A stretch of 64,000 nucleotides of DNA from Streptococcus pneumoniae (GCF_001096185.1 NZ_CRPU01000001.1:186001-250000), one strand, 5' to 3'. Shown: positions 39,114 to 50,977, counted from the first letter of the stretch. The notes: a model not told the origin generated them from the letters alone. Program-made: numbers and translations.

Positions 39114-40922
39114 TTATTCTACCGTTACTGACTTAGCAAGGTTACGTGGTTTATCCACATCAAGCCCACGGTGCAGAGTTGCAAAGTAAGCGACCAATTG
39201 CGTTGGCACAACCATTGAAATTGGTGAGAGGTATGGATGTACAGTCGTAAGGACGATATCATCTGTCTCTTTAGCAACATTTTCTTCTGCGATAGTGAGG
39301 ACTTTGGCACCACGGGCTGCCACCTCTTGGATATTTCCACGAGTGTGGTTGGCAAGGACTGGATCTGACAAGAGAGCCAAGACAGGCGTTCCTTCTTCAA
39401 TCAAGGCAATGGTTCCATGCTTAAGTTCTCCTGCCGCAAACCCTTCACACTGGATGTAAGAAATCTCTTTAAGTTTGAGACTTGCTTCCATGGCTACGTA
39501 GTAATCTTGACCACGTCCGATGTAAAAGGCGTTACGAGTTGTTTCAAGTAGCTCACGAACCTTGGCTTCAATGGTTTCTTTCTCTGAAAGAGTTGATTCG
39601 ATAGACTGAGCTACGATTGACAACTCATGCACCAGGTCAAAGGCTTGCGCTTTAGTATTGCCATTTGCTTCTCCGACTGCTTTTGCAAGGAAGGCAAGGG
39701 CTGCGATTTGCGCTGTATAGGCTTTAGTTGATGCTACGGCAATTTCAGGACCTGCGTGAAGGAGCATAGTATGATTGGCTTCACGTGAAAGGGTTGAACC
39801 TGGGACATTTGTCACTGTCAAGCTTGGGATTCCCATTTCATTAGCCTTAACCAAAACCTGACGGCTATCCGCTGTTTCACCAGACTGACTGATAAAGATG
39901 AAGAGTGGTTTCTTGCTGAGAAGTGGCATACCGTAGCCCCATTCAGAAGAGATTCCAAGTTCAACTGGCGTATCTGTCAATTCTTCCAACATCTTCTTAG
40001 AAGCAAAACCTGCGTGGTAAGATGTTCCAGCTGCAAGGATGTAGATGCGATCTGCATCTTGAACAGCCTTGATGATAGCTGGGTCTACGACAACTTGACC
40101 AGCCTCATCTGTATAGGCTTGAATGAGTTTACGCATAACAGTTGGTTGCTCGTCAATTTCTTTGAGCATGTAGTAAGGGTAAGTTCCCTTACCGATATCT
40201 GACAAGTCAAGCTCCGCAGTGTAGCTAGCACGCTCACGACTGTTGCCATCATAGTCTTGAACTTCCACACTATCAGCCTTAACAATGACCAACTCTTGGT
40301 CATGGATTTCCATGTACTGGTTGGTCTCACGAATCATAGCCATGGCGTCTGAACAAACCATGTTGTAGCCTTCCCCAAGACCAATCAAAAGCGGTGATTT
40401 ATTCTTAGCCACGTATATGACTTCAGGATCTTGTGAGTCAACCAAGGCAAAGGCATAAGAACCACGGATGATGTGAAGAGCTTTTTTGAAGGCTTCAAGA
40501 ACAGAAAGACCTTCTTCTTCCGCAAATTTTCCAATCAAGTGAACAGCGATTTCAGTATCTGTTTGCCCCTTAAAGTGGTGACCTGCAAGGTATTCTTCCT
40601 TAATTTCAAGGTAGTTCTCAATGACCCCATTGTGCACCAAGACAAAACGTTCTGTCTTAGAGCGGTGTGGGTGAGCATTGTCTTCCGTTGGTTTTCCGTG
40701 AGTAGCCCAACGAGTATGTCCGATACCAGTTGTTCCCTCAACACCAGCTGTCTTGGCAGACAATTCTGCAATACGACCAACAGCCTTCACCAAATGGTTC
40801 TCAGCACCACCTAGAACAAAAATTCCCGCAGAATCATAGCCACGGTATTCGAGCTTTTCAAGCCCTTGAATCAAAATATCAGTTGCATTTGTGTTTCCAA
40901 CAACACCAACAATTCCACACAT
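39114..40922 (-). CDS. glmS: glucosamine-6-phosphate synthase
   Basis: 602-residue amidotransferase making glucosamine-6-phosphate from fructose-6-phosphate and glutamine, entry to cell-wall amino sugars. The catalytic Cys follows the initiator Met ([11 protein letters not shown]); [16 protein letters not shown] belongs to the glutaminase domain; two SIS domains follow ([34 protein letters not shown]) and the C-terminal [12 protein letters not shown] is conserved. No glmS ribozyme is present; instead two NagR-like operators flank the promoter. Confidence 0.98.
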   Translation of the reverse strand: MCGIVGVVGNTNATDILIQGLEKLEYRGYDSAGIFVLGGAENHLVKAVGRIAELSAKTAGVEGTTGIGHTRWATHGKPTEDNAHPHRSKTERFVLVHNGVIENYLEIKEEYLAGHHFKGQTDTEIAVHLIGKFAEEEGLSVLEAFKKALHIIRGSYAFALVDSQDPEVIYVAKNKSPLLIGLGEGYNMVCSDAMAMIRETNQYMEIHDQELVIVKADSVEVQDYDGNSRERASYTAELDLSDIGKGTYPYYMLKEIDEQPTVMRKLIQAYTDEAGQVVVDPAIIKAVQDADRIYILAAGTSYHAGFASKKMLEELTDTPVELGISSEWGYGMPLLSKKPLFIFISQSGETADSRQVLVKANEMGIPSLTVTNVPGSTLSREANHTMLLHAGPEIAVASTKAYTAQIAALAFLAKAVGEANGNTKAQAFDLVHELSIVAQSIESTLSEKETIEAKVRELLETTRNAFYIGRGQDYYVAMEASLKLKEISYIQCEGFAAGELKHGTIALIEEGTPVLALLSDPVLANHTRGNIQEVAARGAKVLTIAEENVAKETDDIVLTTVHPYLSPISMVVPTQLVAYFATLHRGLDVDKPRNLAKSVTVE

Positions 40923-40958
40923 AGTATATACGACACAGGCAAGCTGTGCTTTCTCCTT

Positions 40959-41056
40959 AAAATTGGTATAGTCTAATTCCTCTTTTATAGAACCAGCAAA
41001 AACAGTATATACTTGTTTCTTTCACTTGTCAAGAGTAAAAATTGGTATAGTTCAAA
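40959..41056 (-). promoter_or_regulatory. glmS promoter with two NagR-like operators
   Basis: Minus-strand TTGACA (41027-41032), 17-base spacer, TATACT (41004-41009): near-consensus. Two sites share AAAATTGGTATAG: one downstream of the start (40959-40978, a partial palindrome AATTGGTATAGTCTAATT) and one upstream of the -35 (41038-41056). In streptococci NagR, a GntR-type repressor, controls glmS through sites of this kind; two flanking sites could loop. Confidence 0.6.
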
Positions 41057-41072
41057 TCAACTTCATAAAATA

Positions 41073-41113
41073 AAAAACTCTGACCAATTAGGATAATCAG
41101 TCAGAGTCCTTTT
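41073..41113 (-). terminator. terminator of the GH1 gene
   Basis: GACTCTGAC, loop, GGTCAGAGTTTTTTA on the minus strand; begins at the stop codon of the GH1 gene. Confidence 0.8.
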
Positions 41114-42492
41114 TAAAATCCATTATTGTCGCTTAATTCCTTGAACCAGTTCCCTGATTTTTTCAGACGACGTTCTTGCGTTTCCAAGTCTAATTCGACC
41201 AAACCATAGCGATTTTTATAGCTGTTGAGCCATGACCAGCAATCGATAAAGGTCCAAATCAAGTATCCCTTACAATTGGCTCCGTCTTCAATAGCACGGT
41301 GCAGTTCACGAAGATGACCTTTTACAAAGTCAATACGGTAATCATCTTGAATCATCCCATCTTGACGGAATTTTTCTTCCCCCTCAACACCCATACCATT
41401 CTCTGTCAACATCCACTCGATATTGCCATAATTTTTCTTGATATTTTGGGCGATGTCATAAATCCCTTGCTCATAAATCTCCCAGCCACGGTGAGGATTG
41501 ATTTTACGTCCAGGCATCACATAAGGCTCATAAAAATGTTCTGGTAAGAGTGGACTCTCTGGATGCTTCGCAAATCGAGGCGCCATAACACGCAAAGGTT
41601 GATAGTAGTTGACACCAAGGAAGTCCACCGTATTGTCACGAATGAGCTCCAACTCCTCCTCTGTAGCATCAGGCAAGAGACCGTATTCATGTAAGATTTC
41701 TACCAACTCCTGTGGATAAGTCCCTAAAACAGACGGATCTAAGAAAGATTGGGCCTGAAAAAGGTTCGCAATACGAGCTGCCTTGACATCAGCAGGATGC
41801 TGGCTACGTGGATAAGCCGGTGTCAAGTTTAAGACAATCCCAATCTTGGAATCTGGCAAAAGTTCATGGCAAGCCTTCACCGCCCGACTACTGGCCAATT
41901 GTGTGTGATAGGCTACTTTAACCGCCGCTTCTGCATCCACCTTATGTGGATAATGGGCATCGTAAAAATAGCCAAATTCCACAGGAACGATGGGCTCGTT
42001 AAAGGTAATCCATTGATCCACTAAATCTCCATAAGTCTCAAAACAAAAACGAGCATAGTCTTCATATGCTGAGACAGTCGCCTTATTTTCCCAACCATCA
42101 CCAGCTTCTTGAAGGGCAAAAGGCAGATCAAAATGATAAAGATTGACTAAAAGACGAATCCCTTTGGCCTTAATAGCCTCAAAAACCTTACGGTAAAAGG
42201 CTACACCCTGAGGATTGACTTCCCCACGCCCTTGTGGAAAAATCCGTGACCACTGAATAGAAGTCCGAAAGGCCGTGTGACCAGATTCTAACAGTAGCTC
42301 AATATCCTTTTCCCAGTTTTCATAAAAGGTTGATGTTTTATCTGGACCAATCCCATTATAGTAACGATGTGGCTCCACTTGATGCCAGTAATCCCAGAGA
42401 TTATCTCCCTTACCATCACCAGCTACACGTCCTTCTGTTTGTGGTCCAGAAGTAGAGGATCCCCAGACAAAATCCTTTGGAAATCTTAGCAT
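41113..42492 (-). CDS. glycoside hydrolase family 1 beta-glucosidase
   Basis: 459-residue cytoplasmic GH1 enzyme. FVWGSSTSGPQTEGRVAGDG at the start, acid/base Glu in WITFNEPIVPVEFGY, nucleophile Glu in WMLTENGMGVEGEEKF, and LIWTFIDCWSWLNSYKNRYG at the C-terminus (aglycone/phosphate-binding area). It probably cleaves beta-glucosides or their 6-phosphates; the usual Ser-x(n)-Lys-x-Tyr phosphate-binding pattern is only partly met (NSYKNRYG), so phospho-specificity is plausible but unproven. It lies upstream of glmS as a single gene and has no PTS partner here. Confidence 0.88.
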   Translation of the reverse strand: MLRFPKDFVWGSSTSGPQTEGRVAGDGKGDNLWDYWHQVEPHRYYNGIGPDKTSTFYENWEKDIELLLESGHTAFRTSIQWSRIFPQGRGEVNPQGVAFYRKVFEAIKAKGIRLLVNLYHFDLPFALQEAGDGWENKATVSAYEDYARFCFETYGDLVDQWITFNEPIVPVEFGYFYDAHYPHKVDAEAAVKVAYHTQLASSRAVKACHELLPDSKIGIVLNLTPAYPRSQHPADVKAARIANLFQAQSFLDPSVLGTYPQELVEILHEYGLLPDATEEELELIRDNTVDFLGVNYYQPLRVMAPRFAKHPESPLLPEHFYEPYVMPGRKINPHRGWEIYEQGIYDIAQNIKKNYGNIEWMLTENGMGVEGEEKFRQDGMIQDDYRIDFVKGHLRELHRAIEDGANCKGYLIWTFIDCWSWLNSYKNRYGLVELDLETQERRLKKSGNWFKELSDNNGF

Positions 42493-42590
42493 ACATTTAC
42501 CTCTTTATCTACTCATTTTTCCCATTATACAGAAAAAACAAGGTAAAAACTAGTTACATTTTTTCCTTGTTTTTCTTCTGATTATAGTTT

Positions 42591-44456
<1,866 letters not shown>

Positions 44457-45716
44457 TTATCTAAAAAAGAGTCGCATAATGTCATTCCAAGTCACAGCAA
44501 TCATCAAGACAACCATGATGACCACTCCGGCCAAGGTGACATAGGTTTCAATTTCTTGTTTCAATGGTTTGCGGCGGATGGCTTCTAGGATATTGAGCAC
44601 AATCTTACCACCATCCAAGGCTGGAATCGGAATAAGATTAAAAATCCCAATATTGATGGAAATCATTGCCAAGAAGTACAAGATATTTTCAATTCCATTT
44701 TTAGCAGCATCACTACTTGCCTTAAAGATAGCAACAGGTCCACCCAACTTGTTCAAATCTGGTTGGAAAATCAGATTTTTCAGAGCTGAGAGAATTCGGA
44801 GAGCTGAGTCAGCAGCAGTTGTAAAACCACCTACAAACATGGATAGAAAATCTGACTTAACCCCCGGTTGAACACCTAGAAGGTAACGACCTTGACTATC
44901 TTCGGGTGTAACAGTGACTTGTTTGTCACTCCCCTTTTCAGAAATAGTCACATCCAAAGTCGGTGCCGTCTTATCTTTGGTTTCTGTTTCCACAGCTTGG
45001 ATCAAGCTTTCCCAGTTGCTAACCTCATGTGAGCCAATCTTGGTAATTTGTGCCGTTTCTGGTACTCCTACCTTAGCCAAAGCCCCCTGGGGCATAACAT
45101 GGAACTGATTGGTATCAACATCTCTGACACCACCCTGCATGAAGATTAAAATCCAGAAAACAACGACACCTAAGATAAAGTTGTTCATAGGACCTGCAAA
45201 ATTAGTAATGAGTTTACCCCAGATAGTTGCATTTTGATATTGAACATCCAAGGGTGCAATCCGAACCTCAGTTCCATCTGCTTCCACAACCGTTGCATCG
45301 TGATCCACTGCAAATGTTTTTTCTTCTTCCAGAACCAATCCTTTGATAAAGAGCTTGTCTTCAAAATCAAACTGGGTCACCTGCATAGGGAGGGCTGTTT
45401 GATCCAATTTTTTACCTGAGAGATTGATGCGTTTAACCTTACCATCATCAGCAAGGGTCAAACTGACAGGCGTTCCTGTCTTGATTTCAGTTGTATCATC
45501 ACCCCAACCAGCCATGCGGACATAGCCACCCAGAGGCAAGATTCGAATGGTATAGGCCGTTCCATCCTTGCCAATGTGAGCAAAGATTTTGGGTCCCATA
45601 CCGATGGCAAATTCACGTACTAAAATCCCTGATTTCTTGGCAAAGTAGAAGTGCCCGAACTCGTGCACCACTACAATAATCCCGAAAACCAGAATAAAGG
45701 TTAAAATTCCGAGCAT
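44457..45716 (-). CDS. rseP: site-2 membrane metalloprotease RseP (Eep)
   Basis: 419-residue inner-membrane protease. The zinc motif HEFGH lies in [20 protein letters not shown] in the first helix, and the third ligand Asp in [20 protein letters not shown]; a PDZ domain lies between ([20 protein letters not shown]). In streptococci Eep matures peptide pheromones and cleaves signal-peptide remnants. Member of the uppS-cdsA-rseP-proS operon. Confidence 0.96.
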   Translation of the reverse strand: MLGILTFILVFGIIVVVHEFGHFYFAKKSGILVREFAIGMGPKIFAHIGKDGTAYTIRILPLGGYVRMAGWGDDTTEIKTGTPVSLTLADDGKVKRINLSGKKLDQTALPMQVTQFDFEDKLFIKGLVLEEEKTFAVDHDATVVEADGTEVRIAPLDVQYQNATIWGKLITNFAGPMNNFILGVVVFWILIFMQGGVRDVDTNQFHVMPQGALAKVGVPETAQITKIGSHEVSNWESLIQAVETETKDKTAPTLDVTISEKGSDKQVTVTPEDSQGRYLLGVQPGVKSDFLSMFVGGFTTAADSALRILSALKNLIFQPDLNKLGGPVAIFKASSDAAKNGIENILYFLAMISINIGIFNLIPIPALDGGKIVLNILEAIRRKPLKQEIETYVTLAGVVIMVVLMIAVTWNDIMRLFFR

Positions 45717-45737
45717 AGCGTTTCCTCCGTCTTTTGA

Positions 45738-46541
45738 TTAAAAGAGTCCAAATAAGTGCATGATTGGAAATACAAGCAACATACTATCGAAACGATCCAA
45801 AACACCACCATGTCCAGGGATAAATTTCCCAGAATCCTTAACACCAAAATGACGTTTGATCGAACTTTCTAGTAAATCACCAAATTGTCCAGCAATACTA
45901 AAGAAAATAGCAAAGACTGACATCTTGTAAATTCCATATGGAAGAGCAACTGTACTGTCAACTATCATAAAGATAATGGTTACTAAAATTGCTCCTAAAA
46001 TACCACCCAAGGCACCCTCAAGGGTTTTATTAGGCGATACCCTTGGTGCTAACTTTCGTTTCCCATAGTTCATCCCAACAAGATAGGCACCACTGTCTGT
46101 CGCCCAAACAATACACAAGGCTAATAATGCCTTATCTAAACCTGCAATTCTAGCATCTAATAGAGCATTAAAACCAAAGCCCACATAGAAACTCATAGCA
46201 AGAGGGAAAACCGCATCCTCAATCGTATACGACTTGCTAAAAACAGTCGTTCCTAACATGATTGAAATCAACACACTATAGGCAACCACATTCCCATCAA
46301 CTGGTAAAAAAGTCAAGTAGTTCTCCAAGGGAATGGTCAAAGCAAAGGTTGCAAAGAGGGTTAAGAGGCCCTCCATAGTCATGGTCTCTAGACCTCTCAT
46401 CTTCAAAAGTTCATGCATGGCTAGCATGGCTATGATTCCAATTGCTATCTGAAGCAAGAGTCCCCCAATCATTAAAATCGGTAGGAAAATAGCCAGAGCA
46501 ACCCCTGCAAACAAGGTTCTTTTCTGTAAATCCTGTGTCAT
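45738..46541 (-). CDS. cdsA: phosphatidate cytidylyltransferase
   Basis: 267-residue membrane enzyme making CDP-diacylglycerol from phosphatidic acid and CTP for phospholipid synthesis. Many hydrophobic segments; the signature lies in KLAPRVSPNKTLEGALGGIL and SSIKRHFGVKDSGKFIPGHG with GGVLDRFDSMLLV. Eight bases after uppS. Confidence 0.97.
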   Translation of the reverse strand: MTQDLQKRTLFAGVALAIFLPILMIGGLLLQIAIGIIAMLAMHELLKMRGLETMTMEGLLTLFATFALTIPLENYLTFLPVDGNVVAYSVLISIMLGTTVFSKSYTIEDAVFPLAMSFYVGFGFNALLDARIAGLDKALLALCIVWATDSGAYLVGMNYGKRKLAPRVSPNKTLEGALGGILGAILVTIIFMIVDSTVALPYGIYKMSVFAIFFSIAGQFGDLLESSIKRHFGVKDSGKFIPGHGGVLDRFDSMLLVFPIMHLFGLF

Positions 46542-46549
46542 ATTTCCTC

Positions 46550-47308
46550 CTAAACTCCTCCAAATCGGCGATGACGACGATTGTAGGCAAGAATGGCTTC
46601 CTGCAAGGCCGCCTCGTCAAAATCAGGCCACAAGGTGTCCGTAAAATAGAGCTCACTATAAGCTCCCTGCCATGGAAGGAAATTGCTCAAACGCAATTCT
46701 CCACTAGTACGGATAATCAAGTCTGGGTCTCGTAAGTCCTTAGGCAAATGCTGGGTAAAGAGATAGTTGCCAATCAATTCCTCTGTGATGTCACCTGGGT
46801 TGATTTTAGCATCTAACATATCCTGGGAAATCAACTTAAGAGCCTGTGTAATCTCAGCACGTCCACCATAGTTGAGGGCAAAATTAAGAATCAAACCTGT
46901 GTTGTTCTTAGTCAATTCCTCAGCCTTGGTCAGAGCTTCAAAGGTTTGCTTAGGCAGGCGGTCTGTCTCCCCAATCATTTGAATCTTAACATTATTCGCA
47001 TGCAATTCCGGGACATAATTATCATAAAACTCTACTGGCAAGTTCATGATAAACTTGACTTCCTGATCTGGACGGGTCCAGTTTTCTGTAGAAAAAGCAT
47101 AAACCGTAATCACCTTAACGCCTAGTTTGTTGGCTGCCTTGGTCACAGTTTGCAATGCTTCCATGCCCGCCTTGTGTCCAAAAACTCGCGGTTGCATACG
47201 TTTTTTAGCCCAACGGCCATTGCCATCCATGATGATGCCGATATGAGCAGGAACCTGTGTCGGAACCTCTACTTCCACAGCCTTATCTTTCTTAAAAAAT
47301 CCAAACAT
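46550..47308 (-). CDS. uppS: undecaprenyl diphosphate synthase
   Basis: 252-residue cis-prenyltransferase producing the C55 lipid carrier of peptidoglycan. HIGIIMDGNGRWAKKRMQPR carries the catalytic Asp; VITVYAFSTENWTRPDQEV, LNFALNYGGRAEI, and DPDLIIRTSGELRLSNFLPW are standard. The start at 47308 (MFGFFKKDK) is chosen because AGGA lies 9-10 bases upstream; an ATG at 47326 lacks a ribosome site. First gene of the operon; the IS-bearing BOX repeat lies about 75 bases upstream. Confidence 0.96.
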   Translation of the reverse strand: MFGFFKKDKAVEVEVPTQVPAHIGIIMDGNGRWAKKRMQPRVFGHKAGMEALQTVTKAANKLGVKVITVYAFSTENWTRPDQEVKFIMNLPVEFYDNYVPELHANNVKIQMIGETDRLPKQTFEALTKAEELTKNNTGLILNFALNYGGRAEITQALKLISQDMLDAKINPGDITEELIGNYLFTQHLPKDLRDPDLIIRTSGELRLSNFLPWQGAYSELYFTDTLWPDFDEAALQEAILAYNRRHRRFGGV

Positions 47309-47383
47309 GATCTTATTCCTATTCAAAAATCTATCGTTTCATTATACCATATTTCCCTATTTTCTTCTATCACTAAGCTATTT

Positions 47384-47405
47384 ATACTCTTCGAAAATCT
47401 CTTCA
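47384..47405 (+). repeat. BOX repeat, left piece (split by the IS element)
   Basis: ATACTCTTCGAAAATCTCTT-CA, the first 22 bases of a boxA. The remainder is at 48936-49040. The last 14 bases (CGAAAATCTCTTCA) are present on both sides. Confidence 0.88.
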
Positions 47406-48935
47406 GCTAACTTCTCAAAGTAACTTCCACTTGCCTAACCAAAGTGGAAATTAGTCTAAAACGGATTTTTATGGTGGAATTAAGTGTGAGACGTTTGAGT
47501 TAGAAATGAGCTCTACTATGACAAAACATAAACACCTTACCCTTTCAGACCGTAATGATATCCAACTAGGCTTAGAGCGCGGTGAAACCTTCAAAGCTAT
47601 TGGACAATCCATTCTAAAAGACCCAACTACTGTTTCCAAAGAAGTCAAACGAAACAGACAAGTCCGAGAGTCTACATGCCATAACCTTCCTTGCCCTCTA
47701 CTCGACAAAGCTCCCTTTGTCTGTAATGGCTGTCCTAAAAGAAGACAAAACTGTGGTTATAAGAAGATCTTCTACCTCGCTAAACAAGCTCAAAAACAGT
47801 ACGAACAAACTCTTGTTGAAGCTCGTGAAGGAACTCCCCTCAATTCCAAGACCTTCTGGTACATGGACAAAGTCATTTCTGATGGGGTTAAAAAAGGACA
47901 ACACATCTATCATATCCTCAAAACTCACAATCTTGATGTCAGCTCCTCAACCGTCTATCGACACATCCGAAAAGGATACCTATCTATCGCTCCTATTGAC
48001 CTAGCCAGAGCCGTTAAATTCAAAGAAAGACGGAAAAGTAAACTACCTTCCATTCCTAAAGAAGCTAAAAAAGGCCGTTCCTATGAGGATTTCCAAAACT
48101 ATTTAGCCCTTAATCAACTAGACTCTTGGCTAGAAATGGATACAGTTCTGGGCAGAATGGGAGGTAAAGTCCTACTCACCTTCAATCTCTCTTTCTGTAA
48201 CTTTATCTTCGCTAGACTGCTGGATAATAAAACTGCCCGTGAGGTTACCAAACACTTCTATGACATCAAGAGCACTCTTCACCAAGCTGACAAAGATTTC
48301 TTCCAACTCTTTCCTGTCATTCTTACCGATAATGGAGGAGAGTTTGCCAGGATTGATGACATCGAAATGGATGTTCGAGGAGAGTGTAAACTCTTCTTTT
48401 GTGACCCGAATCGCTCTGACCAGAAAGGCAGAATTGAGAAAAATCACACGCTGATTCGCGATATTCTACCTAAGGGAACTTCTTTTGACAATTTAACTCA
48501 GAAGGACATCAATCTCATCTGCTCGCATGTCAACAGCGTCAAACGGGCTGCTTTGAATGGAAAGTCAGCCTACGAGTTCTTTGCATTTACCTATGGAGAA
48601 GAAATTCCTAAACTTCTAGGCATTTCTAAAATACCTGCAGAAGACGTCTGTCAGTCGTCTACATTACTCCAACATAAGTTCTAAAAACTAACCTTTAACC
48701 GCATTCAAACGTCTCACACTAACTTCCACCATAGAGGAACTTAATCTGAAACGCTTTCAGATGAGGAGATTTTGTGCGCTCTTTTTTTCGATTCATTTTG
48801 CTTACAAAAGCAATAAAATCAAGCATTAGTAAAACCAGTGGAACTTACCCTGACACGGATTTCCACTGGTTTTTAGGATTTTTATCAGACTAACTTCCAC
48901 TTGGATTAGCAGTGGAACTTAGTTTGGGAATTTAG
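47406..48935 (+). mobile_element. complete IS30-family element inserted in a BOX repeat
   Basis: 1530 bases with one transposase gene. Outer ends are imperfect inverted repeats of about 53 bases (left GCTAACTTCTCAAAGTAA; right, read inward, CTAAATTCCCAAACTAA), each of which can itself fold (AACTTCCACTT...AAGTGGAAATT). Inner inverted repeats of 33 bases lie at 47471-47503 and 48700-48732 (ATGGTGGAA...AGTGTGAGACGTTTGA). The BOX target is split with a 14-base duplication, CGAAAATCTCTTCA (47392-47405 and 48936-48949). Confidence 0.85.
47506..48684 (+). CDS. IS30-family transposase
   Basis: 392-residue DDE transposase. An N-terminal HTH (LTLSDRNDIQLGLERGETFK, DPTTVSKEVKRNRQV) and a Cys-rich binding segment (CPLLDKAPFVCNGCPKRRQN) precede the catalytic core: Asp in WLEMDTVLGRMGGK, Asp in VILTDNGGEFARIDD and Glu in DQKGRIEKNHTLIRDILP. 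The reading frame is intact, so the element may still be active. Similar to the IS1239-type proteins of streptococci. Start uncertain: MTKHKH at 47518 is an alternative; no clear ribosome site. Confidence 0.93.
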   Translation: MSSTMTKHKHLTLSDRNDIQLGLERGETFKAIGQSILKDPTTVSKEVKRNRQVRESTCHNLPCPLLDKAPFVCNGCPKRRQNCGYKKIFYLAKQAQKQYEQTLVEAREGTPLNSKTFWYMDKVISDGVKKGQHIYHILKTHNLDVSSSTVYRHIRKGYLSIAPIDLARAVKFKERRKSKLPSIPKEAKKGRSYEDFQNYLALNQLDSWLEMDTVLGRMGGKVLLTFNLSFCNFIFARLLDNKTAREVTKHFYDIKSTLHQADKDFFQLFPVILTDNGGEFARIDDIEMDVRGECKLFFCDPNRSDQKGRIEKNHTLIRDILPKGTSFDNLTQKDINLICSHVNSVKRAALNGKSAYEFFAFTYGEEIPKLLGISKIPAEDVCQSSTLLQHKF

Positions 48936-49040
48936 CGAAAATCTCTTCAAACCACGTCAGCTCTATCTGCAACCTCAAAACAGTGTTTTGAGCAACCTGC
49001 GGCTAGCTTCCTGGTTTGCACTTTGATTTTCATTGAGTAT
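48936..49040 (+). repeat. BOX repeat, right piece
   Basis: Resumes with CGAAAATCTCTTCAAACCAC, AAAACAGTGTTTTGAG and TTTTCATTGAGTAT. Confidence 0.88.
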
Positions 49041-49067
49041 TATTCTCAGGCACCCAGCCCATTTTTC

Positions 49068-49163
49068 AAAAAAATAAGCCGCCTGATTGGGCGACTTTAT
49101 TTTTTATAGGGAGATTATTATGAAAAAGTTTTAGGAGTTTAAGTTAAGGTCTTCTTAACTTAT
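49068..49163 (-). ncRNA. csRNA candidate A (CiaR-controlled small RNA)
   Basis: Minus-strand small RNA of about 96 bases. From the start: a stem TAAGTTAAG/CTTAACTTA, an unpaired CTCCTAAAACTTTTTCAT (complementary to Shine-Dalgarno and start-codon regions), ATCTCCC, then the terminator GTCGCCCAATCAGGCGGC plus seven T. Its promoter has a -10 TATACT (49170-49175) ten bases after a CiaR site. This is the layout of the pneumococcal csRNA (ccn) genes. I do not assign a letter. Confidence 0.75.
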
Positions 49164-49185
49164 GGACTTAGTATACACTTCCTAG

Positions 49186-49202
49186 CTTAAAGTTTCCTTA
49201 AG
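49186..49202 (-). promoter_or_regulatory. CiaR site of csRNA A
   Basis: CTTAAGGAAACTTTAAG: NTTAAG-N5-TTTAAG, ten bases before the -10. It overlaps the stop codon of the nucleotidyltransferase gene. Confidence 0.75.
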
Positions 49203-49761
49203 TATTTTTAAAAATCAAATTTTTCCATTTCTCCTGCCAAGTTTTCTTGGATAGACGTGTTCGATAAAGTTCCATTCGATCTTCATTCTCTAAAAAATGA
49301 GGAGTTGGTCGAACTTGAAAATTCAAAATATCCTCCAAACCATAAGGTACATAGAGTTCAAAATCGGATTCTTCATTCAAGCGTAGTCCAACAGCCGTAC
49401 ATCGTTCTGGATACTTACTCATAGCATCACGGGAACTGGTATAGGGAGCAGTACGAGGGCTGTGCTGGTGCATATAGACCTGATTTTTCAATTCCCACTG
49501 GTACTGAGGAAAATCCTCTCGCAGTTTTTTCTCTAGGGACAAGGTTTCCTCGTAAGAAATATCAGGATCAAAGAAAATCACATCTACATCTGTTTCACAG
49601 TCAAAAGGTGATTTGTCTGACAAGAGATTCCAGATGAAATTTCTGACAGAACCTGCTGCCAACCAGGAATCTGTCAACTCCAAGTTTCGGATGATAGTCA
49701 GAATAGCCATCATATCTGGATTTTTTCTAAAAGCCTCTAGAATTTCTTGCTTATTTTTCAT
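49198..49761 (-). CDS. nucleotidyltransferase family protein
   Basis: About 187 residues. [20 protein letters not shown] (Gly-Ser of the nucleotidyltransferase fold), [20 protein letters not shown] (paired Asp metal ligands), then [21 protein letters not shown] conserved family of unknown substrate. Start chosen at 49761 (MKNKQEIL), overlapping the ruvB end by 11 bases; 49785 is an alternative with a weaker ribosome site. Cotranscribed with ruvB. Its stop codon is embedded in a CiaR site. Confidence 0.8.
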   Translation of the reverse strand: MKNKQEILEAFRKNPDMMAILTIIRNLELTDSWLAAGSVRNFIWNLLSDKSPFDCETDVDVIFFDPDISYEETLSLEKKLREDFPQYQWELKNQVYMHQHSPRTAPYTSSRDAMSKYPERCTAVGLRLNEESDFELYVPYGLEDILNFQVRPTPHFLENEDRMELYRTRLSKKTWQEKWKNLIFKNT

Positions 49762-50749
49762 TGTACTCATATCCCAAATGCTCATATGCCTTAGCAGTCG
49801 CCACCCGTCCAGACCGCGTCCGCATGATAAAACCTTTTTGAATCAAGTAGGGCTCATACATATCTTCGACAGTCTCGCGCTCCTCGGCAATATTAACAGA
49901 AAGAGTTCCTAGACCAACAGGACCACCACCGTACATCTCAATCATGGTGCGAAGGATTTTTTGATCCACATAGTCCAAACCTTCATGGTCAACATCCAGC
50001 ATAGTCAAAGCCTTATCGGTAATAAGATCATCGATAACCCCATTCCCCATTATCTGGGCAAAATCGCGCACGCGCTTGAGGAGACGATTGGCAATACGAG
50101 GAGTCCCACGACTACGTAGGGACAACTCAGACGCTGCCTCATGAGTGATTTCCATCTCAAAAATATCTGCCGTCCGCTCGACAATTTCTGTCAAGTCAGC
50201 ATGGGCATAATACTCCATATGCCCCGTAATCCCAAAACGTGCCCGCAGCGGATTTGAGAGCATACCAGCCCGAGTCGTAGCACCAATCAAGGTAAAAGGT
50301 GGCAACTCCAAATGAACACTGCGACTGCCTTCACCAGCCCCAATCATGATGTCAATGTAGAAATCCTCCATGGCACTATAAAGCACCTCTTCCACCGACA
50401 TGGGCAAGCGATGAATCTCGTCAATAAAGAGGACATCCCCAGGCTCTAAGTCATTTAAAATCGCTACCAGATCACCGGCTTTTTCAACGACTGGACCCGA
50501 AGTCTGCTTGAGATTGACACCTAGTTCGTTGGCAATAACAAAAGCCATGGTCGTTTTCCCCAAGCCTGGAGGACCAAATAAGAGCACATGATCCAGCGCT
50601 TCATCCCGCATTTTGGCAGCTTCAATAAAGACTTGTAGCTGATCCTTGACCTTGTCCTGCCCAATATATTCACGTAAGTACTGAGGACGGAGCGTGCGTT
50701 CTACTAACTCCTCATCCCCCATTATCTCATTATCTAAAATTCTACTCAT
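49751..50749 (-). CDS. ruvB: Holliday junction branch migration ATPase RuvB
   Basis: 332-residue hexameric AAA+ motor that drives branch migration in recombinational repair. Walker [21 protein letters not shown], Walker [21 protein letters not shown], sensor 1 [20 protein letters not shown], arginine finger region [21 protein letters not shown]-terminal winged helix ending [15 protein letters not shown]. Full length. Confidence 0.98.
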   Translation of the reverse strand: MSRILDNEIMGDEELVERTLRPQYLREYIGQDKVKDQLQVFIEAAKMRDEALDHVLLFGPPGLGKTTMAFVIANELGVNLKQTSGPVVEKAGDLVAILNDLEPGDVLFIDEIHRLPMSVEEVLYSAMEDFYIDIMIGAGEGSRSVHLELPPFTLIGATTRAGMLSNPLRARFGITGHMEYYAHADLTEIVERTADIFEMEITHEAASELSLRSRGTPRIANRLLKRVRDFAQIMGNGVIDDLITDKALTMLDVDHEGLDYVDQKILRTMIEMYGGGPVGLGTLSVNIAEERETVEDMYEPYLIQKGFIMRTRSGRVATAKAYEHLGYEYNEK

Positions 50750-50787
50750 GGCTCTATTATATCAAAAAACCAAGCCACAAACAAAAA

Positions 50788-50815
50788 CTCCACCTGATTG
50801 GGCGACTCCCGAGTT
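50788..50815 (-). repeat. orphan csRNA terminator copy
   Basis: GAGTCGCCCAATCAGGTGGAGTTTTTG on the minus strand matches csRNA terminators of this locus but has no small-RNA body or CiaR promoter upstream. Probably the relic of a further copy, just before the first Fst locus. Confidence 0.6.
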
Positions 50816-50882
50816 TAGCACTTATGTGATCTAATATTCTACGGCACTACTACACCGCCTACGAAAGGAGGTGAATTAGCCC

Positions 50883-50975
50883 ATGATGGATACAATACTT
50901 AAAACTATCATCGGACCAATTGTGGTCGGTGTCGTTCTTCGCTTAGTCGATAAATGGCTAAACAAGGACAAATAG
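50883..50975 (+). CDS. Fst-family type I toxin, copy 1
   Basis: 30-residue hydrophobic peptide MMDTILKTIIGPIVVGVVLR followed by LVDKWLNKDK, with the Fst hallmark of a membrane helix with Pro-Ile-x-x-Gly and a charged Trp-containing tail. The ribosome site GGAGGTG can pair with CACCGCCT just upstream, hiding it as in par-type RNA I. The ORF is too short for the ORF list. The -10-like TCTAAT at 50830-50835 is weaker than in copy 2. Toxin function is inferred from family likeness and locus structure. Confidence 0.8.
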   Translation: MMDTILKTIIGPIVVGVVLRLVDKWLNKDK

Positions 50976-50977
50976 TG

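Noticed and set aside
40923-41000. glmS ribozyme in the glmS leader
   Set aside because: The leader is too short and lacks the ribozyme core; streptococci are not known to carry it.
47406-47470. RUP repeat as an explanation for the hairpin-like ends of the IS element
   Set aside because: I cannot recall the RUP consensus with certainty, and the segment is shared only with the other IS30 copies here.
49080-49130. Apparent mini-ORF ATGAAAAAG after GGGAG in several csRNA copies (plus strand)
   Set aside because: It is the complement of the SD/AUG-binding segment of the csRNAs; the frames differ between copies and one ends after four codons, so it is not a conserved peptide.
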